NCBI RefSeq assembly: GCF_040371945.1
Contig: NZ_BAABWS010000001.1
Coordinates: 682,001-746,000 of the forward strand
Direction: 5' to 3'
Source: Litorivita sp040371945
Lineage (GTDB): Bacteria; Pseudomonadota; Alphaproteobacteria; Rhodobacterales; Rhodobacteraceae
Length of the DNA stretch: 64,000 nucleotides
The translations under genes were made by a program, and so were the position numbers. Below are positions 7,299 to 16,403 of this stretch, one piece after another. How positions within the stretch are numbered: position 1 is the first letter of the stretch; every line of letters begins with the position of its first letter. The notes under the pieces are model-generated. The model saw nothing but the letters and a program-made list of their open reading frames with translations, was not told where the DNA came from and searched no databases.

Positions 7299-8579
7299 AT
7301 GACCCACGGCTTTGACACGTTGCAAATCCACGCGGGCGCACGCCCCGATCCGGCCACCGGCGCGCGGCAAACCCCGATTTACCAGACCACGGCCTATGTG
7401 TTTCGCGATGCCGATCACGCCGCCGCTTTGTTCAACCTGCAAGAGGTGGGATATATCTATTCGCGCCTGACCAACCCCACGGTCGCCGTCTTGCAAGAGC
7501 GCATTGCCACGCTGGAGGGCGGGGTCGGCGCGGTGTGCTGTTCCTCGGGCCATGCGGCGCAGATCATGGCGCTGTTTCCGCTCATGGCGCCGGGACGCAA
7601 TGTGGTGGTCTCGACACGGCTCTACGGCGGCTCGATCACGCAATTCACCCAAACCATCACCCGTTTCGGATGGTCCGCCAAATTCGTCGATACCGAAGAT
7701 CTCGATGCGGTCAAAGCGGCGATTGACGACGACACCCGCGCGGTATTTTGCGAAAGCATCGCCAACCCCGGCGGCTACGTGAGCGACATCCCCGCGCTGG
7801 CGAAAATCGCCGATGCGGCGGGCCTGCCGCTGATCGTGGACAACACATCGGCGACGCCCTACCTGTGCAATCCCATCGCCATGGGCGCCACGCTTGTGGT
7901 GCATTCGATGACCAAATACCTCACCGGCAATGGCACCGTCACCGGCGGCGTTGTGGTCGACAGCGGCAATTTCGATTGGTCCGCCTCGGGCAAATTCCCC
8001 TCGCTCAGCGAGCCGGAGCCTGCCTATCACGGTCTCAAATTCCATGAAACCTTCGGCCCGCTGGCCTTTACCTTCCATGGCATTGCCATTGGCCTGCGCG
8101 ATCTGGGCATGACGCTCAACCCGCAAGCAGCGCATTACACCTTGATGGGGATCGAAACCCTCTCCTTGCGCATGGAGCGTCACTGCACCAATGCGCAAAC
8201 CGTGGCCAAATGGCTCGAAGGCCAAGGCGCCGTGGCCAAGGTCACCTATGCAGGCCTGCCCTCCTCGCCCTATCACAACCGCGCCAAAGCCCTATTTCCC
8301 AAGGGCACCGGCGGGCTGTTTACCATCGCGCTCAAGGGCGGGTATGACGCTTGCGTCAAATTCGTCGAGGCCTTGGAGATTTTCTCCCATGTGGCCAATC
8401 TTGGCGATACGCGCAGCCTTGTCATCCATCCGGCCTCGACCACCCATCGGCAATTGTCGACCGAGCAACAGGTCGCCGCAGGCGCAGGCCCCGATGTGGT
8501 GCGCATCTCTATCGGCATCGAGGATGCCAAGGATTTGATTGCCGATCTCGAACAGGCCTTGGCAAAAGCCTCGGCATAA
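7299..8579 (+). CDS. metY: O-acetylhomoserine aminocarboxypropyltransferase (sulfhydrylase)
   Basis: A 426-aa PLP enzyme of the Cys/Met metabolism family. It is expected to make homocysteine from O-acetylhomoserine and sulfide in direct-sulfhydrylation methionine synthesis. The start MTHGFDTLQIHAGARPDP is typical of O-acetylhomoserine sulfhydrylases. The PLP-phosphate loop is CCSSGHAAQ, the cofactor Asp is in LIVDNTSATPYLCNP, and the Schiff-base lysine is K206 in HSMTKYLTGNG. The length, longer than cystathionine gamma-synthase (about 390), supports MetY over MetB/MetZ. An AGGGAGG ribosome site precedes the ATG, and a strong terminator follows. Confidence 0.92.
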   Translation: MTHGFDTLQIHAGARPDPATGARQTPIYQTTAYVFRDADHAAALFNLQEVGYIYSRLTNPTVAVLQERIATLEGGVGAVCCSSGHAAQIMALFPLMAPGRNVVVSTRLYGGSITQFTQTITRFGWSAKFVDTEDLDAVKAAIDDDTRAVFCESIANPGGYVSDIPALAKIADAAGLPLIVDNTSATPYLCNPIAMGATLVVHSMTKYLTGNGTVTGGVVVDSGNFDWSASGKFPSLSEPEPAYHGLKFHETFGPLAFTFHGIAIGLRDLGMTLNPQAAHYTLMGIETLSLRMERHCTNAQTVAKWLEGQGAVAKVTYAGLPSSPYHNRAKALFPKGTGGLFTIALKGGYDACVKFVEALEIFSHVANLGDTRSLVIHPASTTHRQLSTEQQVAAGAGPDVVRISIGIEDAKDLIADLEQALAKASA

Positions 8580-8601
8580 TACGGGCTTAGCGCCCGCTCT
8601 T

Positions 8602-8635
8602 CACGCCGCTTCCCGCATGGGGGGCGGCGTGTTTT
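8602..8635 (+). terminator. Intrinsic terminator after metY
   Basis: Arms CACGCCGC (8602-8609) and GCGGCGTG (8624-8631) pair perfectly across a 14-nt loop and are followed by TTTTCC. The hairpin lies 23 bp after the metY stop. Confidence 0.75.
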
Positions 8636-8724
8636 CCTTCCCCTCGGCGGGAAGCTGCTGTAAAATCGCGCACAAGCCGCCAATTGTTTTCCGTGGGCGG
8701 CATGGGGATGATAGAACCGCTGCG

Positions 8725-11466
8725 ATGAAACCCGATTTTGCCCTTACGCTGTCTTTTGACGGGATCGGACTGCTGATGCGCAGTTTCCCCGGATGGGTGC
8801 GCGTGGGGCAAACCGTGGCGCTGGATGTGCCCGATCTGGCCGCGGCGCTTGGCGATTTGCGCGCGCAGGGTCTGGCGCTCGCTGCGGATGGGGCCTCGAC
8901 CACAGGCGGGGCCGCAGGCGGGGCCACTGATCCGGCCTTTGAGGACGCCGCGCGGCTGACCTGCAAGCTGGTCATTCCCAACGATCAAATCCGCTATCTG
9001 AGCGTCGAGACCGGCGATGTGCCAGGGTTCCGGCGCGCCGATCTGGCCCGCGCCGCCTTGGACGGGCAAACCCCCTATCCGGTGGCCGATCTGGCCTTTG
9101 ACTGGTCGGCGCAGGGCGAGGTCGCCCATATCGCCGCCGTGGCGCGCGAGACCTTGGCCGAGGCCGAGAGCTTTGCGCAGATGCACGGGTTCGATGCGCT
9201 CAGCTTTGTCGCCATCGCCCCCGCAGGTGCGTTTTTGGGCGAGCCGTTTTTCGGCACCTCCTCCGCGGCGGCGGCCTTGCTTGAGGATGGCGATGCGATT
9301 GTGCGCGACACTTCGCCGATCCGCGTCATCGGCAATGCCCCGCCCCCCGCGCCAAAGCCGCAGCCAGAACCGCAGCCAGAGCCGCAGCCACGCGCCGAGC
9401 CGCAAGAGACCGCACCGGCAGAGGTCCAATCCGACCCGCAGCCTGATGCGCAGCCCGATACAGCGCCCGAGGTACTGCCCGATGCGCAGCCCGACAGCCA
9501 GCCCGACGCGCAAATCGACACGCCTACCGGCCTAGACACCGACCTCAGCACCGAGGCAGGCGCCGATCCGGCGGGCATGCCCGCGCAAGAGGCCCAAGGT
9601 AACGCCCCCCAAGACGCCCCTGCCGCCGCAGCGCCCCCCGTCTCTTCGGGCGATATCCCCGATGGCGCCGAGCGGGCCGCCAAAGAGCCGCCCGCGCCGA
9701 GCTTTTCTTCGGTGCGCCAGCCGCGCGGCGACGCCCCCCCGCGCGACAGCCTTTCGGCCGCGCCGCGCCTGTCGGGCGTCTCGCGCGCCCAAGTCGGGCC
9801 CACGGCGGCCTCGATTCCGATCCCCGCCTCGCAAACCGACACGCCGCGCGCCGCGCGCGGGCCTTTGCACCTTGATGTGCCGCAATCGGCCAGCGCACAG
9901 CCCCAATCCGAGACCGCCGCAGCCGCGCCGCCCGTCGCAGCCCCCGCCGCAGCGGCGCCCGCAGCCCCCGCCGCCCCTGATCCGGACCAAGAGACCAGCG
10001 AAGCGCGTTTTGCCACCCGCCGCAGCGCCGCCCCGCGCCCCTTGGCCGTCACCCCTTCGGCCGATATTGCCATAAACGCCCCGCGCCGGTTGAGCATCGG
10101 GCTGGGCGGCGCGGCTCTGGGCGAGACGGCCGCATCCCCCGCGCCCGCCGCCGCCGCCACCCGCGGCAAGCCCAAACATCTGGCCCTCATCTTGACCGGC
10201 GCGCTGGTGCTGTTTTTGGCGGCGATTGCGGCTTGGGCGGCCTTGTTTCTTGACGAAGACGTGGCCGGATTGGTCGGCGGCCAAAGCGGCGCAGAACAGG
10301 CCGCCGAGGCGGGGGGCCTGCCGCAGGCCCCGCAAAGCGATCTGACCGATATGGAGGCCGAGGCCGAAGCGGCGCTGCGCGAGGCGCGCCTGCCGCCTGC
10401 CGACCAGCCGATGGCACCGCGCGATGCGCCGCAAATGATCGCGCCGCAAACCCAAAGCGATGCCCCCGCCGCCGCCGCGCCCGAAGCGTCCGCCGCGCCG
10501 CCCCCCGTCATGAGCGAGGCCGAGGCGCAAACTGCCTATGACGCCAGCGGCATCTGGCAACGCCCCCCCGCCCCCATCAGCGCCCCGCCCACAGACAGCG
10601 TCGACGAGCTTTACCACACCTCCATCGACCCCAAAGTGCCGGTGTTTGACGCGCTCGCCCTGCCCGACCCCGATGCCGCGCTCAGCGATGTCTTGCCCGG
10701 AAACCGCGCCTCTCCGGCGGCGGCGGGCACGCGGTTTGCGCTCGACGCGCGCGGCCTCGTGCGCGCCACGCCGCAAGGGGCCATCACCGCCGAAGGCGTT
10801 TTGGTGCGCGCCGGCAAACCCGCCGCCGTGCCCCCGCAATTGCCGCGCCGCCTGACCGAGGCCCCCGCCCCGACCGAAGCCGAAACCGCCTCTTTGGCGC
10901 GGCTGGCCGCCTTTCGCCCGCGCCCGCGCCCTGACGATCTGGTCGAGCAAAGCGAGCGCAGCCAGCTTGGCGGGCGCAGCCGCCTTGAACTGGCCGCTTT
11001 GCGCCCCAAGGCCCGCCCCGAGTTGCCGCAGCAAAAGCAGGACGAAGAGCGCAGCGATACGCCCACCGAACAGGCTGTGCTGATCTCCAAACGTCCCGAA
11101 GAGCGCCCCAAGGATATCGCCAAAATCGTCGCCCGCGCCGCCCCTGCCGCGGCCCAGACGGGCGCGCGCGTGCAAACCGCCGCCGTCGCCGCGCCGCGCA
11201 CGGTGGCCCCCGCGATCCCCTCCTCGGCCTCTGTTGCCAAACAGGCCACGGTGCGCGGCGCGCTGAACCTGCGCAAAATCAACCTGATCGGGATTTCCGG
11301 CAAACCCTCGGCGCGCAACGCTTTGGTGCGCCTGTCCAACGGGTCGATCAAAAAGGTCAAGGTCGGCGACCGCATCGACGGCGGCAGGGTGCTGGCCATC
11401 GGCGAGCGCGAATTGCGCTACTCCAAGGGCGGGCGCAACGTGGTGCTGCAAATGCCCAAAGGCTAG
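8725..11466 (+). CDS. Large proline/alanine-rich bitopic membrane protein with PilP/GspC-like C-terminus
   Basis: A 913-aa protein with no family I can name with certainty. The start at 8725 is chosen because the product begins MKPDFALTLSFDGIGLLMRS. Residues 1-200 form a globular actin/ASKHA-like or PilM-like region; residues 205-480 are disordered and rich in Pro, Ala, Gln and Asp, with short repeats of the type PQPEPQPEPQ and DAQPD. A single membrane segment is at about 485-505 (LALILTGALVLFLAAIAAWAAL). A second Pro/Ala-rich region follows, and the last ~70 residues (GALNLRKINLIGISGKPSAR, then VRLSNGSIKKVKVGDRI) resemble PilP/GspC pilus or secretion assembly domains. Relatives in Rhodobacterales are sometimes mislabelled as translation initiation factor IF-2 because of the Ala/Pro bias. 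Confidence 0.8.
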   Translation: MKPDFALTLSFDGIGLLMRSFPGWVRVGQTVALDVPDLAAALGDLRAQGLALAADGASTTGGAAGGATDPAFEDAARLTCKLVIPNDQIRYLSVETGDVPGFRRADLARAALDGQTPYPVADLAFDWSAQGEVAHIAAVARETLAEAESFAQMHGFDALSFVAIAPAGAFLGEPFFGTSSAAAALLEDGDAIVRDTSPIRVIGNAPPPAPKPQPEPQPEPQPRAEPQETAPAEVQSDPQPDAQPDTAPEVLPDAQPDSQPDAQIDTPTGLDTDLSTEAGADPAGMPAQEAQGNAPQDAPAAAAPPVSSGDIPDGAERAAKEPPAPSFSSVRQPRGDAPPRDSLSAAPRLSGVSRAQVGPTAASIPIPASQTDTPRAARGPLHLDVPQSASAQPQSETAAAAPPVAAPAAAAPAAPAAPDPDQETSEARFATRRSAAPRPLAVTPSADIAINAPRRLSIGLGGAALGETAASPAPAAAATRGKPKHLALILTGALVLFLAAIAAWAALFLDEDVAGLVGGQSGAEQAAEAGGLPQAPQSDLTDMEAEAEAALREARLPPADQPMAPRDAPQMIAPQTQSDAPAAAAPEASAAPPPVMSEAEAQTAYDASGIWQRPPAPISAPPTDSVDELYHTSIDPKVPVFDALALPDPDAALSDVLPGNRASPAAAGTRFALDARGLVRATPQGAITAEGVLVRAGKPAAVPPQLPRRLTEAPAPTEAETASLARLAAFRPRPRPDDLVEQSERSQLGGRSRLELAALRPKARPELPQQKQDEERSDTPTEQAVLISKRPEERPKDIAKIVARAAPAAAQTGARVQTAAVAAPRTVAPAIPSSASVAKQATVRGALNLRKINLIGISGKPSARNALVRLSNGSIKKVKVGDRIDGGRVLAIGERELRYSKGGRNVVLQMPKG

Positions 11467-11691
11467 GCGCGGCGCGGCCTCGCGGATAAATTTACGCGCC
11501 CCGGCAAATAAAGTCGCGCAATTGGCATTGTTTTCTGCCACATCTCTCTCGAAACAGGGGCGCGCGCGCCCTACCTACAGACAAAGCAAGAAAAGACCCA
11601 AATGACCCGCCCAAGCTCTCCCGCCCCTCGCCCGTTTTTGCCCCGCCGCGCGCAGCTGCTGCGCGCCATGATGTTGCACGGGTAACCGGCG

Positions 11692-13572
11692 ATGGAAGGG
11701 TTCTTGCTCCAAGCCTCGATCTACCTTGCCGCCGCCGTCATCGCGGTGCCCATCGCCGCGCGGCTCGGGCTTGGCTCTGTGCTGGGCTATCTGGCAGCGG
11801 GGATCTTGATCGGGCCGGTGTTTGGCTTTGTCTCCACCGAAAGTCAGGACCTGCAGCATTTTGCCGAATTCGGCGTGGTGATGATGCTGTTTATCATCGG
11901 GCTGGAACTGGAGCCGCGCGCGCTTTGGGATATGCGCCACCGGCTTTTGGGGCTGGGCGGTTTGCAAATCCTTGCGACCATGGCGCTGATCACGGGGGCG
12001 GCGATGGCGCTTGGCCAACCGCTGAGCATCGCCTTGGCGATCGGGATGATTTTCTCGCTCTCCTCGACGGCGATCGTGCTGCAAACCCTGTCGGAAAAGG
12101 GGTTGATGCAAACCGCTGGCGGGCGGTCGATCTTTTCGGTGCTGCTGACCCAAGATATCGCAGTGATCCCGATGCTGGCGCTTTTGCCGCTGCTCGCCTT
12201 GCCTCGCAGCGCCACGATCAACCCCGACGGGTCGATCAACCACCGCACCCTTGAGGAGGCCCATCATTCGATTTCCTTTGTCGAGGGCCTGCCCGGATGG
12301 CAGGTGACCTTGGTCACCCTGGGCGCGGTGGCCGTGGTGGTGCTTGCGGGGGTCTATCTGACGCGGCCGGTGTTCCGGTTCATCCACGCCGCACATCTGC
12401 GCGAGATGTATACCGCCTTGGCGCTCTTGATCGTTGTGGGCATCGCGTTTTTGATGTCCGCCGTGGGCCTGTCGCCCGCGCTTGGCACCTTCCTTGCCGG
12501 TGTGGTTCTCGCCAACAGCGAGTTTCGCCACGAGCTGGAGAGCGATATCGAACCGTTCAAGGGGCTTTTGCTCGGCCTCTTCTTTATCACCGTCGGATCG
12601 AGCATTGATTTCAAAGTGCTTTTTGGCGATCCGCTGACGATCTTTGGCCTGACCGCCGCGTTGATCGCGCTCAAGGGCGCGGTGCTTTATCCGCTCGGAC
12701 GCGCCTTTAAGCTGCGCGGGCGCAACCTGTGGCTCTTTACGCTGGGCCTCGCGCAGGCGGGTGAATTCGGCTTTGTGCTGATCTCCTTTTCGACGCAAAC
12801 CAATGTGCTGCCCGACGCGATTGCAGAGCCGCTTTTGCTGGTGATTGCCTTGTCCATGCTGGCCACGCCCTTGATGTTTATCTTGCACGACGTTCTGGCC
12901 CGCCGGATGCAAGACAGCGCCCATGCCGAGGATGAGGACGAGATCAACGAACAAGGCCCCGTGATCATCGCGGGCATCGGGCGTTTCGGGCAAATCGTCA
13001 ACCGTCTGGTGCAATCGAGCGGTTTCAAAACCGTGGTCATCGACAATGATATGAAGACCATCGAATTGATGCGCCGCTTTGGTTTCAAAGGCTTTTTTGG
13101 CGATCCGACGCGGCCCGAACTGCTCCATGCGGCGGGGCTGTCGGAGGCGCGCGTTCTGGTCGCGGCGATGGACAACCCCGAGGCGGTGACCAAATTGGTC
13201 ACCTATGCGCGCCGCGAATGCCCCGATTTGCACATCATCGCGCGGGCGCGCGACCGCAACCACGTCTACCGCCTCTATCAGGCGGGGGCCAATGACATCG
13301 TGCGCGAAACCTTCGACAGCAGCCTGCGCGCGGGGCGCTATGTGCTCGAAAATGTCGGGCTGAGCGATTACGAAGCCTCGGAGGCGGAAAAAACCTTCTT
13401 CCACCATGACCGGATGACGGTGCGCGAATTGGCCAAACTCTATGATCCCAACATCCCAGCGGGCGAAAACACCGCCTATATCGCGCGAGCGAAGGAATTG
13501 GAAAAAGAGCTGGAAACCGCTTTGATGACGCAGATTTACGCCGCGCGCGAAGGCGGATCCGACGCGGCCTAA
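11692..13572 (+). CDS. Kef-type monovalent cation:proton antiporter (CPA2) with RCK domain
   Basis: A 626-aa inner-membrane protein. Residues 1-390 hold about twelve membrane helices of the CPA2 exchanger family, beginning FLLQASIYLAAAVIAVPIA. The conserved exchanger segments FAEFGVVMMLFIIGLELEP and GVVLANSEFRHELESDIEPFKG are present. A cytoplasmic TrkA-N/RCK domain begins near residue 423 with VIIAGIGRFGQIV (GxGxxG), and the C-terminus is acidic and helical. It is most like KefB/KefC glutathione-gated K+ efflux systems, but ion choice and gating cannot be read. No separate KefF/KefG partner gene is adjacent. A possible 27-codon leader ORF ends 6 bp before the ATG. Confidence 0.9.
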   Translation: MEGFLLQASIYLAAAVIAVPIAARLGLGSVLGYLAAGILIGPVFGFVSTESQDLQHFAEFGVVMMLFIIGLELEPRALWDMRHRLLGLGGLQILATMALITGAAMALGQPLSIALAIGMIFSLSSTAIVLQTLSEKGLMQTAGGRSIFSVLLTQDIAVIPMLALLPLLALPRSATINPDGSINHRTLEEAHHSISFVEGLPGWQVTLVTLGAVAVVVLAGVYLTRPVFRFIHAAHLREMYTALALLIVVGIAFLMSAVGLSPALGTFLAGVVLANSEFRHELESDIEPFKGLLLGLFFITVGSSIDFKVLFGDPLTIFGLTAALIALKGAVLYPLGRAFKLRGRNLWLFTLGLAQAGEFGFVLISFSTQTNVLPDAIAEPLLLVIALSMLATPLMFILHDVLARRMQDSAHAEDEDEINEQGPVIIAGIGRFGQIVNRLVQSSGFKTVVIDNDMKTIELMRRFGFKGFFGDPTRPELLHAAGLSEARVLVAAMDNPEAVTKLVTYARRECPDLHIIARARDRNHVYRLYQAGANDIVRETFDSSLRAGRYVLENVGLSDYEASEAEKTFFHHDRMTVRELAKLYDPNIPAGENTAYIARAKELEKELETALMTQIYAAREGGSDAA

Positions 13573-13605
13573 GCCGCGCGGCGCGCCCGCCCGAAAACGG
13601 CGCGC

Positions 13606-14616
13606 CTAGCCTTCGGAAACGCCCGCTTCGGCAAAGGTCGCCATGCCCGAATGGCAGGCCACCGCGCCCTGCATCACCCCGATGGCCAAGGCCGCGCCAG
13701 AGCCTTCGCCCAACCGCATGCCCAGCGACAAGAGCGGCTCTTTGCCCAGCTTTTGCAACAGCTTGCCATGGGCGGCCTCGGCGCTGACATGGCCCGCGAC
13801 GCAGTGATCGAGCGCCCCTTGGGCCGCATCCGCAAGGCAGGCCGCCGCCGCGGTGCAGATAAACCCGTCCAAAATCACCGGAATACGCAGCGCCCGCGCC
13901 CGCGCAATCGCCCCCGCCATGGCGGCAATCTCGCGCCCGCCCAGACAGCGCAGCGCCTCCAGACCGCGCACCCCCGCATGGCGCGCCGCGCCCTCGGCGG
14001 CCACCCGCGTCTTGAGGTCCAGCCCCGCATCATCAACGCCGGTGCCGCGCCCCGTCCAATCGCCCGCCGCCCCGCCATAAAGCGCCAAAGCAATCGCCGC
14101 CGCCGATGTGGTATTGCCGATGCCCATCTCGCCGGTGACCAAAAGATCGCTCTGCGCGTCGACGGCCTCCGATCCCCTGCGCAGCGCCGCGACGGTCTCC
14201 GCCTCGCTCATCGCTGGCGCTTGGGTGAAATCCGCCGTGGGCCGGTCCAGATCAATCGCATGCACATCCATCCGCGCGCCAAAGACCTTGGACAGCTGGT
14301 TCACCGCCGCGCCGCCCTGTTCGAAATTGGCGACCATTTGCACCGTTACCTCGGGCGGAAAGGCCGAGACACCGCGCGCCGCAACCCCGTGATTACCTGC
14401 GAAAACAATAACTTGAGGCTTTGCAATCTCGGGGCGTCCGGTGCCGCGCCATGCGCCATACCAGATCGCCAGATCCTCCAATCGCCCCAAAGCGCCCGGC
14501 GGTTTGGTGAGTTGCCCGTTGCGCGCCTCGGCCTCTTTGCGCGCCGAGGCGTCCGGTGCGGGGGCCGCTGCAAGCGCGGCGGCAAATTCCTCTAGCGAAT
14601 TGAATTCTAGGCTCAT
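13606..14616 (-). CDS. cobT: Nicotinate-nucleotide:dimethylbenzimidazole phosphoribosyltransferase CobT
   Basis: CobT activates the lower-ligand base 5,6-dimethylbenzimidazole to alpha-ribazole phosphate in cobalamin nucleotide-loop assembly. The 336-aa protein starts MSLEFNSLEEFAAAL; the ATG at 14616 has GGGGAAG upstream. It shows the family segments KPPGALGRLEDLA, FAGNHGVAARGVSAFPPEVT, GEMGIGNTTSAAAI and the C-terminal LGMRLGEGSGAALA with the catalytic Glu. In older alphaproteobacterial naming this gene is cobU. It is divergent from cobS with 80 bp between starts and convergent with the antiporter gene. Confidence 0.96.
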   Translation of the reverse strand: MSLEFNSLEEFAAALAAAPAPDASARKEAEARNGQLTKPPGALGRLEDLAIWYGAWRGTGRPEIAKPQVIVFAGNHGVAARGVSAFPPEVTVQMVANFEQGGAAVNQLSKVFGARMDVHAIDLDRPTADFTQAPAMSEAETVAALRRGSEAVDAQSDLLVTGEMGIGNTTSAAAIALALYGGAAGDWTGRGTGVDDAGLDLKTRVAAEGAARHAGVRGLEALRCLGGREIAAMAGAIARARALRIPVILDGFICTAAAACLADAAQGALDHCVAGHVSAEAAHGKLLQKLGKEPLLSLGMRLGEGSGAALAIGVMQGAVACHSGMATFAEAGVSEG

Positions 14617-14696
14617 GTTCTTCCCCGTAGTAGACAAATGGCGTGCCCGCGTGTTTACCGCACGCGCCGCCAAGAGCAAGAAAGGAATCCGCCCCA

Positions 14697-15461
14697 ATGG
14701 AGCCAAAACCCGACGCCCCGCCCGCCGCCCGCCTGCTCACCGAGGCGGCCACGGCTCTGGCGCTGCTCACGCGGCTGCCCTTTGTAGCGCGGCGCGCCGA
14801 TTTCGAGCGCGGCGCGGCGGCGGTCTGGGCCTATCCTTTGGCCGGACTTGCGGCGGCGCTGATCGCGGGGGGGCTGGCCTCTTTGGCCTTGGCGCTCGGC
14901 CTGCCCGCGCCTTTGGCGGCTTTGGCGGCGCTGGCGGCGCTTGTCGTCACCACGGGGGCCATGCATGAGGACGGTCTGGCCGATACGGCGGACGGGTTTT
15001 GGGGCGGATGGGAGGTGGCGCGCCGCCTCGAGATCATGCGCGACAGCCATATCGGGACCTATGGGGTGATCGCTTTGGTGCTCTCGCTGGCGGCCAGATG
15101 GGCGGCGCTGACGGCGCTTTTCGGCGCAGGCGCGGTCTTTGCGCCGCTGATCGCGGCGGCGATGGTGTCGCGCGCCGCCATGCCCGCGATGATGGCGTTT
15201 TTGCCCCATGCGCGCCGCGACGGGCTATCGCATGCGCAGGGCCGCGCGCGCGGCGAGCGCGCCGCAGTGGCGGGCGCGATCGGCCTCGCCGCCGCGCTGC
15301 TGTGCGGGGCATTGGGCGCGGCGCTGGTGGCGGCGCTTGCCGCGCTCATGGTGATGCAAATCGCCCGCGCCAAGATCAACGGCCATACCGGCGACACCCT
15401 TGGCGCAGTGCAGCAGATCGGCGAAATCGCGATGCTCTTCACCCTTTGCGCGGCGCTATAG
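14697..15461 (+). CDS. cobS: Adenosylcobinamide-GDP ribazoletransferase CobS
   Basis: CobS joins adenosylcobinamide-GDP and alpha-ribazole to form adenosylcobalamin (phosphate) at the inner membrane. The 254-aa protein is Ala/Leu-rich with about six membrane helices. The signature metal-binding motif HEDGLADTADGFWGG is followed by RLEIMRDSHIGTYGV, and the C-terminal RAKINGHTGDTLGAVQQIGE is typical of the family. The start at 14697 is preceded by AAAGGAA. It is also called cobV. The 80-bp divergent intergenic space with cobT is too short for a full cobalamin riboswitch, and none is seen. A terminator follows. Confidence 0.95.
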   Translation: MEPKPDAPPAARLLTEAATALALLTRLPFVARRADFERGAAAVWAYPLAGLAAALIAGGLASLALALGLPAPLAALAALAALVVTTGAMHEDGLADTADGFWGGWEVARRLEIMRDSHIGTYGVIALVLSLAARWAALTALFGAGAVFAPLIAAAMVSRAAMPAMMAFLPHARRDGLSHAQGRARGERAAVAGAIGLAAALLCGALGAALVAALAALMVMQIARAKINGHTGDTLGAVQQIGEIAMLFTLCAAL

Positions 15462-15481
15462 CATAGGCACACCCGCCAAGG

Positions 15482-15518
15482 AAAAGCCGCGCCGCCCCCT
15501 CGGGCCGCGCGGCTTTTT
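15482..15518 (+). terminator. Intrinsic terminator after cobS
   Basis: Arms AAAAGCCGCGC (15482-15492) and GCGCGGCTTTT (15507-15517) pair across a GC-rich loop and end in a T run. Because the stem starts with A residues, it can also act on minus-strand transcripts leaving carD. Confidence 0.85.
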
Positions 15519-15590
15519 GATTTTATCGCAATGTCTTATGCGGCGCCTTTCATGGGGCACCCTTCCTTTGGGGCCGACAGGGCGCAGGCC

Positions 15591-16100
15591 TTAGGCCGCG
15601 CGCGAGACCAGAACCTCGTCGACCTGCTTGGCCGCCGCCACTTCGTCGCCGCCGCTCACCGCCGCCACTTCGCGGGTCAACCGCTCCAATGCGGCCTCAT
15701 AAAGCTGGCGCTCGGAATAGCTTTGCTCGCGCTGGTCATCGTTGCGGTGCAAATCGCGCACCACTTCGGCGATGGCAATCAAATCGCCCGAGTTGATCTT
15801 TTGCTCGTATTCTTGCGCACGGCGCGACCACATCGCGCGTTTGACCTTGGCCTTGCCCTTGAGCGTGGTCATCGCGCGCGAGATCACATCGGGGCTCGAC
15901 AATTGGCGCATCCCGATGGCGGTCGCCTTATTGGTCGGCACGCGCAGGGTCATTTTATCCTTTTCAAAGGAAATCACGAAAAGCTCCATCGTCATTCCGG
16001 CGATATCCTGCTCTTCGATCGACATGATCTGGCCGACCCCATGCGCGGGATAAACGACAAAGTCATTGGGACGGAATTCGTTTTTCTTGGATTTGGTCAT
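15591..16100 (-). CDS. CarD family transcriptional regulator
   Basis: A 169-aa protein expected to bind RNA polymerase beta and stabilise open complexes at promoters such as rRNA promoters. The N-terminal RNA polymerase-interaction (Tudor-like) domain is visible in FRPNDFVVYPAHGVGQIMSI and the strand ELFVISFEKDKMTLRVP. The helical C-terminal DNA-binding domain holds the motif MWSRRAQEYEQKINSGD and the conserved RDLHRNDDQREQSYSERQLYEAA. Length and layout match CdnL-type CarD proteins. It is the last gene of the minus-strand group helicase, S4 protein, fdxA, carD, but a 303-bp gap upstream suggests its own promoter. Confidence 0.94.
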   Translation of the reverse strand: MTKSKKNEFRPNDFVVYPAHGVGQIMSIEEQDIAGMTMELFVISFEKDKMTLRVPTNKATAIGMRQLSSPDVISRAMTTLKGKAKVKRAMWSRRAQEYEQKINSGDLIAIAEVVRDLHRNDDQREQSYSERQLYEAALERLTREVAAVSGGDEVAAAKQVDEVLVSRAA

Positions 16101-16403
16101 GCGGTCTTCCCTTTTAATCCACCTGTCACAGGCGACAAAAAGCTGGGCGAGGTCAAAGGCATGACCGCGTCCAGACGATTATTTATCTCGATGTGATCCC
16201 GCATCGCAGAGCAGACCATGCGGCGGGAAAGCAGGCAGAGTTCATCATTTGTAACAACAGTGTATCACAAAATTCGCCTCTTCGAAAGCACCCGCGCGCG
16301 CGGCGCGCGAAAATCCTCCGAAACGGCCTATTTCATAGGGATTTGGCACCATCCGCGCCGCCAGCGGGCGTAAAACGCCCCGCCCATCGGGCGCAGAGGC
16401 GAA
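16101..16403. other. 303-bp intergenic region between fdxA and carD
   Basis: No gene is seen. It must hold the carD promoter, but I could not find a convincing -35/-10 pair. A hairpin at 16364-16383 (GGGCGT/ACGCCC with an AAA loop) lies 21 bp after the fdxA stop but has no T run. A short palindrome CCTGTCACAGG lies close upstream of carD. The middle (around 16240-16280) is noticeably AT-richer than its flanks. Confidence 0.5.

Noticed and set aside
9532..11541. A 669-codon open frame on the minus strand opposite the proline-rich membrane protein gene
   Set aside because: It is a GC-rich shadow of the real gene, composed of Gly/Arg/Ala repeats with no ribosome site and no recognisable motif.
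13580..13606. GGCGCGCC inverted repeat between the antiporter gene and cobT, considered as a terminator
   Set aside because: The arms are self-palindromic and no T run follows on either strand, so it is more likely a GC-rich coincidence.
14617..14696. Possible cobalamin riboswitch between cobT and cobS
   Set aside because: Only 80 bp separate the two starts and no B12-box sequence is seen.
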